64,000 nucleotides of DNA, taken from JADKBO01 sp037968395 (lineage in GTDB: Bacteria; Bacteroidota; Bacteroidia; Chitinophagales; Saprospiraceae). The notes below the pieces were generated by a model. That model was not told where the DNA came from. It did no database searches and was given only the letters and a program-made list of their open reading frames with translations. The stretch is from positions 6,981-70,980 of the forward strand of contig JBBKVK010000357.1 of the NCBI GenBank assembly GCA_037968395.1, written 5' to 3'. How positions within the stretch are numbered: the stretch's first letter is position 1; each line of letters starts with the position of its first letter. Positions 1 to 9,385 of the stretch are shown in pieces. The translations under genes were made by a program, and so were the position numbers.

Positions 1-1
1 G

Positions 2-1309
2 AATGTTATCATAAAGAAACCTGCTTCTCCAGGAATGGAAGATAGAAAAATGATTGTAATGCAAAGCCATTTAGACATGGTTCATCAAAAAAATAGTGAT
101 ACTGTATTTGATTTTAATTCTGAGGGAATTAAAATGTATATCGATGGTGACTGGGTAAAAGCTGATGGTACAACTTTAGGTGCTGATAATGGCATTGGGG
201 TAGCAACAATCATGGCAGTACTCGAATCTAAAACTATAGCACATCCAGCGATAGAAGCTCTTTTTACAATTGATGAAGAAACTGGGATGACTGGGGCTTT
301 AGAGTTAAAAGGTGGTCTATTAGAAGGAGAAATAATGCTCAACCTTGATACAGAAGATGATCGAGAGTTAACAATAGGATGCGCAGGAGGCGTTGATATT
401 ACTGCTACAGGCAAGCTTCCTCTTGAGCCATATGATAAATCCAATTACAAAGGCATTAAACTAAAAGTAAGTGGCCTTACTGGGGGACATTCTGGCATGG
501 ACATTCACCTAGGAAGAGGCAATGCAAACAAGATTATTAACAGGGTGCTTTATGATCTACTAAATGAATGCGATATCAAAATTGAATCAATTGATGGAGG
601 TGGACTAAGAAATGCCATCCCTAGAGAATCAGCAGCACTTATTGGTCTTGCCAAATCTGATTATGAAGAGGCAAAAGATATTATTGGTGAATTACATAAT
701 GTCCTAATTGACGAATATCGAATCACGGACCCTAATCTAACTATTAGCTTAGATGACTCCACATTAGAGGGCCAATGCATATCTCAAGATTTTGCTGTAC
801 AAATAGTAAGTGCCATATACGCCTGCCCTAATGGTATTTATAGAATGAGCCCTGACATCAAAGACTTAGTGCAAACATCTAATAACCTTGCTAGGGTCCT
901 TGTAAATAAAGGAAATTATGAAATATTGTGTTTGACAAGAAGTTCGGTTGATTCAGAAAAAATGGATTTAACTAATGCGATATCCTCAGCTTTCCAGTTA
1001 ATGGGTGCAGACATCGCAACTGGTGGATCTTACCCAGGATGGACACCTAAACTAGGCTCAGATATTGTATCATTGATGAGTGACTTGTATAGAAAAAAAT
1101 ACAAGGAAGAACCCCATGTCAATGCTTGTCATGCTGGGTTAGAGTGTGGTATTTTAGGTACAAATTATCCAGAGATGGAAATGATTTCATTTGGACCAAA
1201 TATTAGAGGCGCTCATTCACCTGACGAAAAAGTCCAAATCAGCTCTGTTCAAAAATATTGGGATTACCTTTTAGATACCTTAAAAGTGATTCCAAAAAAG
1301 GGTAATTGA
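2..1309 (+). CDS. pepD: Aminoacyl-histidine dipeptidase (PepD, M20 family), 5' end cut by window
   Basis: Zinc dipeptidase that splits Xaa-His and other dipeptides in the cytoplasm. The reading frame is open to the left edge (in-frame from base 2), so the ATG at 35 is internal; about 50 N-terminal residues are missing compared with E. coli PepD. Visible M20 motifs, in order: MQSHLDMV (metal His and Asp), LGADNGIG (bridging Asp), DEETGM (catalytic and metal Glu), GGHSGMDIHLGRGNAN (lid/dimer domain start) and a C-terminal HAGLECG metal segment. It is convergent with the next gene, with only 4 bases between the stops. Family call is firm; substrate range is inferred. Confidence 0.93.
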   Translation, partial: NVIIKKPASPGMEDRKMIVMQSHLDMVHQKNSDTVFDFNSEGIKMYIDGDWVKADGTTLGADNGIGVATIMAVLESKTIAHPAIEALFTIDEETGMTGALELKGGLLEGEIMLNLDTEDDRELTIGCAGGVDITATGKLPLEPYDKSNYKGIKLKVSGLTGGHSGMDIHLGRGNANKIINRVLYDLLNECDIKIESIDGGGLRNAIPRESAALIGLAKSDYEEAKDIIGELHNVLIDEYRITDPNLTISLDDSTLEGQCISQDFAVQIVSAIYACPNGIYRMSPDIKDLVQTSNNLARVLVNKGNYEILCLTRSSVDSEKMDLTNAISSAFQLMGADIATGGSYPGWTPKLGSDIVSLMSDLYRKKYKEEPHVNACHAGLECGILGTNYPEMEMISFGPNIRGAHSPDEKVQISSVQKYWDYLLDTLKVIPKKGN

Positions 1310-1313
1310 TTGA

Positions 1314-2540
1314 TTATTCTTGGGATTGATGTATTACAGTATTAATCTTACTTGTAGACTCTAGAGTCTTGTGCACTGGGCATCTGTCTGCAATTTGCAA
1401 CAACCTATCCAATTGCTCTTGCTTTAAGTTTCCTATGATTTCTATTTCTCTTTCAAAGACATCGAGTCTTCTGTCTTGCTCACTGCAGTTTTCACAATCA
1501 TCCTTGTAGCTTCTATTATATTCTAGATGAACTCTTACTTCTTCTATTGACCACTTTTTTCGTCTGGCATACATTTGAAGAGTCATGACGGTACAAGCCC
1601 CTAATGCAGCACTCAATAATTCATATGGAGAAGGTCCAAAGTCTTGCCCTCCTAGATCTTCAGACTCATCAGCAACAAAACCATGTTTACCAGCAATGAT
1701 ATCTGTCGTAAACCCATCACTTCCCAATCTTGCTACCACTTGTCTATGTGTCCTCAATTTTTTCTGCTCGACTCCGCCAATATCTATATACCTGTTAACC
1801 CATGAGGAGATGACATTACCAGCATAGTAAGCATCTTCTTTATTAGTTAACATGTGGTTAGCATTGTTTAATGTAATAAAGCTTTTAGGGTGAAAAGCAT
1901 GATGATAAATGTTTGCTGCATTATCAATGTCTACGATACTGTCTTGAGGAGAATGCAACACTAATAATGCTTTACGAAAATCCTTTAGGACTTCTAGCAT
2001 TGAATTATTTTCTAAATCTTGCAAGAATTCTTTCTTTATAACAAATTCTTGTCCTCCAATATTAACCCTTGCTTTGCCTTCCTTTTCTATCTCGTCAATT
2101 TTACTTCTCAATAAGTGTTTGACATGTTTAGGTTCAGAAGGAGCTCCTATGGTTGCCACAGCTTTTATTGATTCAATCTTAGAAGCAGCAAATATAGATG
2201 CCGCTCCTCCCAATGAGTGCCCGACAATGACTTTAGGTGCTTCATAATTGGTTGCCAAATAATCACATGCTGCTACAATATCATCTACATTTCCGGTAAA
2301 AGTACTATCTGTAAAATCTCCTTCACTTTCTCCTAATCCTGTAAAATCAAATCTTAAAACAGCAATTCCATTTAATGTGAGTGCTCTACTAATATTCCTA
2401 GTCGCTGACAAATTTTTATTACCTGTAAACACATGTGCGAATACAGCATATGCATGGGGTTTATTTGTAATGGGAAATTCTATAGATCCTGAAAGTTGAT
2501 AGTTATTCTTATTAGTAAATTTTACTTTTAATGATGGCAT
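1314..2540 (-). CDS. Bifunctional alpha/beta hydrolase - OsmC-family protein
   Basis: Two-domain fusion of 408 residues. Residues 1-255 are an alpha/beta hydrolase with the nucleophile elbow GHSLGG (Ser109) and an oxyanion-side segment around VFAHVFTG. Residues about 262-405 are an OsmC/Ohr-like peroxide-reducing domain with the two reactive cysteines in GACTVMTL and RCPVHKTL. Proteins with this architecture are widespread in Proteobacteria and Bacteroidota, but their physiological substrate is not established; OsmC domains reduce organic hydroperoxides with a Cys pair. It is probably cytoplasmic, as no signal peptide is visible. ATG start. It stands alone between convergent pepD and the exporter gene on the same strand (94-base gap). 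Confidence 0.88.
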   Translation of the reverse strand: MPSLKVKFTNKNNYQLSGSIEFPITNKPHAYAVFAHVFTGNKNLSATRNISRALTLNGIAVLRFDFTGLGESEGDFTDSTFTGNVDDIVAACDYLATNYEAPKVIVGHSLGGAASIFAASKIESIKAVATIGAPSEPKHVKHLLRSKIDEIEKEGKARVNIGGQEFVIKKEFLQDLENNSMLEVLKDFRKALLVLHSPQDSIVDIDNAANIYHHAFHPKSFITLNNANHMLTNKEDAYYAGNVISSWVNRYIDIGGVEQKKLRTHRQVVARLGSDGFTTDIIAGKHGFVADESEDLGGQDFGPSPYELLSAALGACTVMTLQMYARRKKWSIEEVRVHLEYNRSYKDDCENCSEQDRRLDVFEREIEIIGNLKQEQLDRLLQIADRCPVHKTLESTSKINTVIHQSQE

Positions 2541-2634
2541 AGGACGTAATTACTGTTTAAAAGTAAATATACCCTATTTCGAGCAAAGAAATTTTAATAA
2601 TTAGGTTGAATTAAGTCGGATAACTCTAATTATA

Positions 2635-3897
2635 CTAAATATTTTTTGTCAGCTGTTGCACTACTTTAAATTCACTCAAGAACACTTTAGCTATAACTCG
2701 TAATACTGTATAAACTGGGATTGCTAAAACCATACCTAATACACCTCCAATTTTTGCTCCAATCAAGACGACAAGAAATATTTCTAGTGGGTGAGCTTTT
2801 ACGCTTTTAGAAAATATTGTAGGTTGCAAAATGAAATTATCAAGGGTTTGCATCAAAGCGAATACTATAACTACTTTAGTCAATTGCGGTAAAATTATAG
2901 CATAAAAATCCACATCCAAATTAGAGGAGACAGTAATCATCAAAGCAAAAGAAGCCCCAATAATCGGTCCGATATATGGAATTACATTCATTATTGCTGC
3001 AAAAAAACCAATAAGTAATGCATTACGAACACCTAAAACTGATAAAGCAATAGAAACAAACAATGTAATAAAAAACATCTGCAGCAATACTCCACTAAAA
3101 TACCTAATCAACAGCCTTGAAGTATGATCAATGGCTTGTGTAGTCCTATCTTCATACTTATTAGGCACAGCCGCTTTGATCATGTTATAAAAGAGACCTT
3201 GCTCTTTCAGAAAGAAGAACGCGATGAAAAAGACAGAGGCTATACCAACTATGATATTACCAAAAGCACTAACTGTTGAAGTGAATAGTCCTTGAATCCG
3301 CTTTGGATTGATATAGTATCCTATGCTAGATTTTAGTTTTTCGAAAAAATCTACTTCTTGGACTACTTCGTTTTGTTTAGAATCTTTTACTAAACCTGAG
3401 GCATCAATTTTTACATACAAATTGATGTTTTTTAGCACGGTGCTATCATAAGGATTAACGATATTATCAACGGTGATTTGTTGGTCGAATATGTGATTAT
3501 TAGCCAACTTGTCAGTAGAAAGACTATCCGGTATTTGCTGCTTTGGTACAATCAACTTTTTGTCAATAAGCCAATTTTCCCAATCACTCAAAGGTTGCTC
3601 TACAGAAGTCAATACTTTTTCATAATCAATGCTCGATAAATTCTTAACTTGTGTAACTAAAGGGGGTACAAATATGTAAAGTAACAAAGTAAATCCTAAA
3701 AAGAAAAGACCTAGGGTGATTGCAGCAGCAAGGTTTTTACCCAAATACTTTCTTAAGAAAACAACTAATGGCGTTCCAATCATTGAGATTACCCATGCCA
3801 ATACGACATAACTTACTATCTCTCTAAAAAAGTAAAGAATAGACCCTACAACTAGTAGAGAAACAGCCGCTATTATATATCTTGTATTGAATTTCAA
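2635..3897 (-). CDS. AI-2E family transporter (PerM/TqsA-type membrane protein)
   Basis: Polytopic inner-membrane protein of 420 residues, PF01594 family. Two N-terminal hydrophobic hairpins (about residues 8-45 and 55-80) are followed by a soluble loop (80-190) and then five or more membrane segments, with the family-typical stretches FFIAFFFLKEQG, NVIPYIGPIIG and a C-terminal GAKIGGVLGMVLAIPVY. Members export varied small molecules or act as ion antiporters; the name does not prove AI-2 transport. The start is a TTG codon (no ATG until residue 39), with a TAnnTTTG -7 box 17 bases upstream. It is divergent from the DUF92 gene. Confidence 0.87.
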   Translation of the reverse strand: MKFNTRYIIAAVSLLVVGSILYFFREIVSYVVLAWVISMIGTPLVVFLRKYLGKNLAAAITLGLFFLGFTLLLYIFVPPLVTQVKNLSSIDYEKVLTSVEQPLSDWENWLIDKKLIVPKQQIPDSLSTDKLANNHIFDQQITVDNIVNPYDSTVLKNINLYVKIDASGLVKDSKQNEVVQEVDFFEKLKSSIGYYINPKRIQGLFTSTVSAFGNIIVGIASVFFIAFFFLKEQGLFYNMIKAAVPNKYEDRTTQAIDHTSRLLIRYFSGVLLQMFFITLFVSIALSVLGVRNALLIGFFAAIMNVIPYIGPIIGASFALMITVSSNLDVDFYAIILPQLTKVVIVFALMQTLDNFILQPTIFSKSVKAHPLEIFLVVLIGAKIGGVLGMVLAIPVYTVLRVIAKVFLSEFKVVQQLTKNI

Positions 3898-3913
3898 TTG
3901 AAAGTATTTGTTA

Positions 3914-3921
3914 CAAATGTA
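3914..3921 (-). promoter_or_regulatory. Bacteroidota -7 box for the AI-2E-type gene
   Basis: TACATTTG on the minus strand matches the Bacteroidota -7 consensus TAnnTTTG. It implies a very short leader before the TTG start at 3897. No clear TTG -33 element at 17-23 bases. Confidence 0.45.
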
Positions 3922-3994
3922 GTTTCAAAAATTCAATTTAAGAAAATTAGGTGAATATTATAGACCAAGCGTCGTACTACTCCTATAAATTTTC

Positions 3995-4002
3995 TAATTT
4001 TG
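3995..4002 (+). promoter_or_regulatory. Bacteroidota -7 box for the DUF92-deacetylase pair
   Basis: TAATTTTG matches TAnnTTTG and lies 22 bases before the TTG start at 4025. No convincing -33 TTG is seen. Confidence 0.45.
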
Positions 4003-4024
4003 AGTATCAAAGAATAATAATAGA

Positions 4025-4711
4025 TTGAAAAAGTGGTTAACAAACTCTGGGTTAATTGCAGCTATAGGACTAGCTGTGACAATAGTACTATGCCTTGGGT
4101 TTGATTTTTTAGTGTATCCAATTCTGTTTCTAGTATTTGGAAGCCTATTGTCCAGGGTTAATAAAGGAGCATTAGAACATGATGACTCTAATGGAAGAAC
4201 TGCTTGGCAAGTATTATCAAATGGTGGAGTGGGATTTACACTTGCTATATTATATTATTTTACTAATCAGCACACATTAGCAGCAGCATTTATTGTTACT
4301 TTTAGTTGTGCCACTAGTGACACATTTAGCAGTGAAATTGGTAGATATTATAAGGGGAAGACAATAGATATCTTGACAATGAATAAAATACGACCTGGGC
4401 TATCTGGTGGTATCAGTATTATTGGTACATTAGGCGGTGTATTAGGCAGTATGCTCATTGCATTTATGGCTTATGTCATAGGGCATCTTAATTTGAATAT
4501 GATGTTTTTAATATTTGTGTTTGGGTTCCTTGGAATGATTATTGACAGTTTGATAGGCAGTGGACTTCAAGCCAAATATATTATCAAGGGGCAATTATTA
4601 GAAAATGGTGAAAGAACACAGTTAACCAAAGGATTGTATTGGATGGACAATAACCTTGTTAATTTTATGAGTATTCTAATTACAACATTACTTTTTTTAA
4701 GCTTTTTATGA
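4025..4711 (+). CDS. DUF92 family membrane protein
   Basis: Integral membrane protein of 228 residues with about six hydrophobic segments and the DUF92/TIGR00297 signatures: SRVNKGALEHDDSNGRTAWQ, NGGVG, SCATSDTFSSEIG, RPGLSGGISIIGTLGG, and a late DSLIGSGLQAKY segment. Plant homologues with this fold (VTE6) act as phytyl-phosphate kinases, and several polyprenyl-lipid kinases are remote relatives, so a lipid-phosphate role is possible but not shown here. The start is TTG: an in-frame stop at 4001-4003 leaves no ATG. The last four bases overlap the start of the deacetylase gene (ATGA), suggesting translational coupling. Confidence 0.85.
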   Translation: MKKWLTNSGLIAAIGLAVTIVLCLGFDFLVYPILFLVFGSLLSRVNKGALEHDDSNGRTAWQVLSNGGVGFTLAILYYFTNQHTLAAAFIVTFSCATSDTFSSEIGRYYKGKTIDILTMNKIRPGLSGGISIIGTLGGVLGSMLIAFMAYVIGHLNLNMMFLIFVFGFLGMIIDSLIGSGLQAKYIIKGQLLENGERTQLTKGLYWMDNNLVNFMSILITTLLFLSFL

Positions 4712-5334
4712 TTCGCTTTTCTTCATTTTACCCTATTAAGTCATTGAGTATATTTAATTTAATATACCCTTCTTTGATTTGGAATATGGATAGGAGTAAA
4801 AAAGTTATTTATCTCACATTTGATGATGGTCCAACCCCAGAAATCACACCTTGGATCTTGGATCTCTTAAGCGAAACCAATATTAAAGCAACATTCTTTT
4901 GTATTGGTGAAAATGTAAAGTCACATCCAGAAATATTTATTAAAATACTAGAAGCAGGGAATTCAATAGGCAACCACACTAATACACATGTAGATGGGTG
5001 GAAAACATCCAAAAAGGATTATTTATCTGAAGTAGAGAGTGCTAGCAAACTTATACGGTCTAATTTATTCAGGCCACCTTATGGTAGAATAACCAGAAAA
5101 CAAATCAAAGAATTATCAATAGATTATAAATTAATAATGTGGGATATCCTCAGTGGAGATTTTGATAGCAACAATACTGCAGAGCAATGCATAAAGAATG
5201 TCATTAACAATGCTAAAAATGGTTCAATAATTGTGATGCATGATAGTCTAAAAGCTTCAGAAAATTTAAAGTATAGTTTGCCAACAATAATCAATGATTT
5301 AAAAGAAAAGGGGTTCGAATTTAAGACACTCTAA
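4708..5334 (+). CDS. Polysaccharide deacetylase (NodB/CE4 domain)
   Basis: CE4-type metal-dependent deacetylase of 208 residues that would remove N- or O-acetyl groups from chitooligosaccharide, peptidoglycan or exopolysaccharide. Motif 1 is TFDDGPT with Asp39/Asp40, motif 2 is NHTNTH with metal ligands His90 and His94, motif 3 is FRPPYG, motif 4 MWDILSGDF, and motif 5 IVMHDS with the late His. All catalytic motifs are present, so it should be active. The N-terminal 30 residues are weakly hydrophobic and may anchor it in the membrane. It overlaps DUF92 by 4 bases; the pairing hints at envelope glycan work. Confidence 0.9.
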   Translation: MIRFSSFYPIKSLSIFNLIYPSLIWNMDRSKKVIYLTFDDGPTPEITPWILDLLSETNIKATFFCIGENVKSHPEIFIKILEAGNSIGNHTNTHVDGWKTSKKDYLSEVESASKLIRSNLFRPPYGRITRKQIKELSIDYKLIMWDILSGDFDSNNTAEQCIKNVINNAKNGSIIVMHDSLKASENLKYSLPTIINDLKEKGFEFKTL

Positions 5335-5377
5335 ATTAATAATGTACTTCAAAGCACAATAAACTTAATCACCTAGT

Positions 5378-5385
5378 TATATTTG
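5378..5385 (+). promoter_or_regulatory. Bacteroidota -7 box for yicC-gmk
   Basis: TATATTTG matches TAnnTTTG, 21 bases before the ATG of the YicC gene. No TTG -33 element is apparent. Confidence 0.45.
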
Positions 5386-5405
5386 CAAAAATTAAAATAA
5401 ACGAT

Positions 5406-6281
5406 ATGGTATTATCAATGACAGGATATGGAAGAGGAGAAGCTAGCGACGGTGACATATCCTATCAAGTAGAAATTAAGACACTTAACTCAAAAAGTAC
5501 TGATATTAGATGCAAGCTGCCTGAAGGATTTGTTCAGGAAGAGATACTAATCAGGCAGGTAATTCAAGATAAGGTGATGAGAGGGCGAATAGAGGCAATT
5601 GTTACAGATACCAGCCAAGCCGAAGCACAAAATATTGATTTAGATGAAGGATTGATAAAAGCATATTTTCATAAGCTTAAAAAGATATCTGATGATTTAG
5701 GTCAAGACACTTCTCAATTGTTGCCAACTATACTAAGAAATCAAGACTTATTAAAAGGGAAAGCTAGTAAGCTATCAGAAAAACAATGGAATGTTGTTAA
5801 GGATGCTTTAGATAAGTCTATAATAGATTTAAATACTTTTAGATTCACAGAAGGCAAAGTCCTTGCTGATGAACTTAGGTCTAGATCCAGAAGCATAGCT
5901 CATTTATTATCTACTGTAGAGGTTCATGAAAAAGCTAGAATAGTAAAACTAAGAGAAAAATTACTAAAAAATCTTGAGGATTTTGTTCAAAAAGATAAAA
6001 TAGATCAAAATAGATTTGAACAAGAAGTAATTTTCTACATCGAAAAATTAGATATCACAGAGGAAAAAATAAGACTAGATCAACATTGCTCCTATTTTGA
6101 TGAGCAAATGGATAACGAAGAATTACAATCGGGTAAAGTGCTTAATTTTATTTCACAAGAAATGGGAAGAGAAATAAATACATTAGGAGCAAAAGCACAA
6201 GATTCAGATTTACAACAAATCGTTGTTGCAATGAAGGATGAGCTTGAAAAGATTAAAGAACAACTAGCAAACATATTATAA
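5406..6281 (+). CDS. YicC/YloC family endoribonuclease
   Basis: 291-residue cytoplasmic protein beginning with the hallmark MVLSMTGYGRGE. The N-terminal YicC-like domain spans about residues 2-155 and the C-terminal DUF1732 domain about 205-291, with the conserved RLDQHCSYFDEQ, GKVLNFISQEMGREINTLG and final VAMKDELEKIKEQLANIL segments. E. coli and Bacillus homologues are RNases that cleave specific small RNAs and mRNAs. Its stop and the gmk start share one base (TAATG), a coupling seen in many bacteria. Confidence 0.93.
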   Translation: MVLSMTGYGRGEASDGDISYQVEIKTLNSKSTDIRCKLPEGFVQEEILIRQVIQDKVMRGRIEAIVTDTSQAEAQNIDLDEGLIKAYFHKLKKISDDLGQDTSQLLPTILRNQDLLKGKASKLSEKQWNVVKDALDKSIIDLNTFRFTEGKVLADELRSRSRSIAHLLSTVEVHEKARIVKLREKLLKNLEDFVQKDKIDQNRFEQEVIFYIEKLDITEEKIRLDQHCSYFDEQMDNEELQSGKVLNFISQEMGREINTLGAKAQDSDLQQIVVAMKDELEKIKEQLANIL

Positions 6282-6886
6282 TGAACTTATTGCCTTTTGA
6301 AGGTCGAACAATCATTTTTACCGCTCCATCAGGTGCCGGTAAGACTACTCTTGTTAGGCACTTACTTTCGGAATATGATTTTCTTGACTTTTCTGTTTCT
6401 GCCACAACTAGGGCAAAAAGGGACTATGAAGTAGAAGGAAAAGATTACTATTTTCTTACAGTCGAAGAGTTTGAAAGTAAGATTAAAGCTGACAAGTTTG
6501 TTGAGTTTGAAGAAGTATATGAAGGTCAATTTTATGGTACATTAAAGTCCGAAGTCGAAAGGATTTGGTCTAACAACAAACATGTTGTCTTTGACATAGA
6601 TGTTAAAGGAGCTACTTCTATAAAATCTATTTATGGAGATAATTGTTTGGCTGTTTTCGTTAGACCTCCATCTCTGGCAATACTAATCGAAAGACTCACA
6701 GCAAGAGATACAGAAACACAAGCATCTTTAGCTAAAAGAGTAGAAAGAGTAACCAGAGAAATGACTTACGAAAATTCTTTTGATATTGTACTGGTTAATG
6801 ACCTTCTAGAGGTTGCTAAAAAAGAAGCAGAATACCTCACTGAAAACTTCATCCTCGGCAGACCGTTTATGGATGAAGAAGAGTAA
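6281..6886 (+). CDS. gmk: Guanylate kinase
   Basis: Phosphorylates GMP to GDP with ATP, an essential purine step. 201 residues, normal length. P-loop APSGAGKTT with Lys21 near the N-terminus, then the GMP-binding segment SVSATTRAKRDYEVEGKDYYF, EFVEFEEVYEGQFYGT and FDIDVKGA, and the lid RLTARDTETQASLAKR. Start chosen at the ATG overlapping the yicC stop. In many Bacteroidota nadD follows gmk; here it does not, and the next gene is convergent. Confidence 0.96.
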   Translation: MNLLPFEGRTIIFTAPSGAGKTTLVRHLLSEYDFLDFSVSATTRAKRDYEVEGKDYYFLTVEEFESKIKADKFVEFEEVYEGQFYGTLKSEVERIWSNNKHVVFDIDVKGATSIKSIYGDNCLAVFVRPPSLAILIERLTARDTETQASLAKRVERVTREMTYENSFDIVLVNDLLEVAKKEAEYLTENFILGRPFMDEEE

Positions 6887-7017
6887 GAATTTGAAAAAAT
6901 TATAAGCCTTTCCTGCATGTTTATAGGTCCATCTGTTTTTCACTTCAATTTTCTCAAGATCTAAATTCCATATCATCCAATTGGTTATAATCCAATGGAA
7001 ATAGTGTTCGTTTATAC

Positions 7018-9372
7018 TTACTTGTAACTAAATCGAACTTTTTTGTTATCTCTTGAATTTGGACCAACCATCAATTCAAAGTCTCCTGCTTCGACTACAT
7101 ATTGAAGCTTGGTGTTATAGAATTTTAATAGCGAGGCATCAACAGTAAAAGTGACAACTTTGCTCTCACTAGGTTTTAATGATATCTTTTGAAAACCTTT
7201 TAATTCCTTTAAAGGTCGGCTGATACTACCTACTAGGTCTCTAACATACATTTGCACGACTTCACTACTCGTCCTTGTACCGGTGTTGGAAATCTTAACC
7301 GATGCTGTCAATTTTGACCCATTGGTTAATAGACTATCACTTAAAGAAATTGGACCATATTCAAAATTAGCATAGCTTAATCCATACCCAAATGGATATA
7401 GTGGTTCATTTGGAATATCAAGATAATTAGATCTAAACTTTGAATTAGTCCCATTATCAGGTCTTCCAGTGTTTAACATACTATGATATACAGGGATCTG
7501 CCCTACATGAACTGGAAAAGAAGTTGTCAATCTTCCAGAAGGATTTACATCACCAAATATGACATCTGCTACAGCATTTCCTCCTTCTGTTCCTCCAAAC
7601 CATACATCTAAAATAGCCTCCATATTTTCATTTTCCCAACCTAGAGTCATTGGTCTACCATTGTACAATACCATAACTATTGGTTTACCCGTCGCTTTTA
7701 ACGCTTCAAGGAGTTTCTTTTGACTGGGTTGTAACCCAATGTCAGCCATACTTGATGCTTCGCCTGTCATATCAGCTGCTTCGCCCATAACTGCAACAAT
7801 AACATCAGCATTTTTTGATATTTGGATAGCCTCTTTAATCATCTCTTGAGGACTCCTATCATCTATCTTAATTTCTTCTCCAAAAGCATTGACTCTTTTA
7901 GCGAATACTGGATCATCACTGATGTTTGACCCCTTTGCATAAAGGACTTCAGCTTTATTACCTACTACACTTTTAAATCCTTCCAATACTGTCACTGCTT
8001 TTTCGGGATCACCAGACACACTCCATGTTCCTAACATGTTTCTTCGACTATCAGCTAATGGGCCAATTAAAGCGATTTTACCTAATTTTTTAAGAGGTAG
8101 AATGTTGTCCTTATTTTTTAACAAAACAAAACTCTCAGCTGCTGCTTTTCTCGCAAATGCTCTATTTTCAATAGATAATATCTCTTTCTTTTCTCTTTCT
8201 TCATCAAAGTATCTATAGGGATCATCAAACAACCCTAAGTCTTGCTTTGCTTTTAATACTCTTCTACAAGCAATATTGATTTCGTTTTCTGTTATTTTAC
8301 CTTCATTCAAGGACTTTATTAATGTAGTCAGAAACCCTTCGCCTACCATATCCATATCAATGCCAGCTTTGAGAGCTTGTTTTGATACTTCTTGTAAATC
8401 ACCTGTGCCATGATTTATCATTTCATTAATTGCAGTATAATCTGTAACAACAAGACCTTTAAATTTCCACTGATCTCTCAATATTTCTCTAAATAGATAG
8501 TCATTGCCTGTGGCAGGGTCATAATCTACTACATTAAAGGAAGTCATTATTGATCCAACTCCAGCATCTATTGCCGCTTTATATGGAGGCAGGTATTCGT
8601 TAAACATTCTAAGTCTACTCATATCTACGGTCGAATAATCTCTTCCTCCTTCAGCAGCTCCATATAATGCATAATGCTTTACACATGCTAACATTGTAGT
8701 AGGGTCTTTCAAATCATTGCCTTGGTAACCCTTAATCATAGCTTTTGCGATTGCTGATCCTAAGAATGGGTCTTCACCTGATCCTTCTGAGATTCTTCCC
8801 CATCTAGGGTCTCTAGCTATATCTACCATAGGCGAAAAAGTCCACATCAATCCGTTGGCAGTTGCTTCCTTAGCAGCTACTCTTGCTGTTTGTTCGATGA
8901 GGGCCATGTCCCAACTGCAGGACATACCAAGAGGAATAGGCAATAATGTCTGGTGACCATGTATGACATCCATTCCGACAATAAGTGGAATCTTCAATCT
9001 TGAATCATTAACTGCAATCTCTTGTGCTTGTCTGATTTTAGCTGCTCCATTTATCCCAAATATTCCACCAACTTGACCACTTTTTATTTTACTTCCTACA
9101 TCTTTACTCACGACTTCTCCAGTTACCGCTCCTCCTGGTGTCAATAAGTTGAGTTGTCCAATCTTTTCTTCCAAAGTCATTTGAGCATATATTGCTTCTA
9201 CGTTAGGGGCTAGGCTTGGCCATTCTGGGCTTATTTTTTCAGATGTGATCTTACCTGATTCAACTTTTGCGGATTTAACTTGGTCGTCTTTGTCTTGTAA
9301 CGTTTTTACTGAGCAACTCAACCCTATGGTTATTATCAAAATAGCTGTGAACATTTGAATTTTAAATATCAT
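7018..9372 (-). CDS. bglX: GH3 beta-glucosidase lipoprotein (BglX-like)
   Basis: Exo-acting beta-glucosidase of 784 residues, the last step of this sugar locus. Lipobox IGLSC with lipidated Cys20. GH3 N-terminal TIM barrel about 55-390 with IPLIVGMDVIHGH, DPRWGRISEGSGEDP, VKHYALYG and the nucleophile segment GLVVTDYTAIN (Asp311). The GH3 C-terminal domain about 415-650 carries VIVAVMGEAADMTGEASS, the usual acid/base region, followed by a fibronectin-III-like domain to the end. All motifs are intact. Last gene of the minus-strand operon, 13 bases after the phosphatase-fold gene. GH3 enzymes in comparable loci hydrolyse beta-1,2-glucooligosaccharides; that specificity here is inferred from the GH144 neighbours. 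Confidence 0.93.
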   Translation of the reverse strand: MIFKIQMFTAILIITIGLSCSVKTLQDKDDQVKSAKVESGKITSEKISPEWPSLAPNVEAIYAQMTLEEKIGQLNLLTPGGAVTGEVVSKDVGSKIKSGQVGGIFGINGAAKIRQAQEIAVNDSRLKIPLIVGMDVIHGHQTLLPIPLGMSCSWDMALIEQTARVAAKEATANGLMWTFSPMVDIARDPRWGRISEGSGEDPFLGSAIAKAMIKGYQGNDLKDPTTMLACVKHYALYGAAEGGRDYSTVDMSRLRMFNEYLPPYKAAIDAGVGSIMTSFNVVDYDPATGNDYLFREILRDQWKFKGLVVTDYTAINEMINHGTGDLQEVSKQALKAGIDMDMVGEGFLTTLIKSLNEGKITENEINIACRRVLKAKQDLGLFDDPYRYFDEEREKKEILSIENRAFARKAAAESFVLLKNKDNILPLKKLGKIALIGPLADSRRNMLGTWSVSGDPEKAVTVLEGFKSVVGNKAEVLYAKGSNISDDPVFAKRVNAFGEEIKIDDRSPQEMIKEAIQISKNADVIVAVMGEAADMTGEASSMADIGLQPSQKKLLEALKATGKPIVMVLYNGRPMTLGWENENMEAILDVWFGGTEGGNAVADVIFGDVNPSGRLTTSFPVHVGQIPVYHSMLNTGRPDNGTNSKFRSNYLDIPNEPLYPFGYGLSYANFEYGPISLSDSLLTNGSKLTASVKISNTGTRTSSEVVQMYVRDLVGSISRPLKELKGFQKISLKPSESKVVTFTVDASLLKFYNTKLQYVVEAGDFELMVGPNSRDNKKVRFSYK

Positions 9373-9385
9373 AATTAGGTCATTT

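Noticed and set aside
6887..7017. Hairpin ATTGG/CCAAT between gmk and the GH3 gene
   Set aside because: Five pairs and no U-tract on either strand; too weak to call a terminator.
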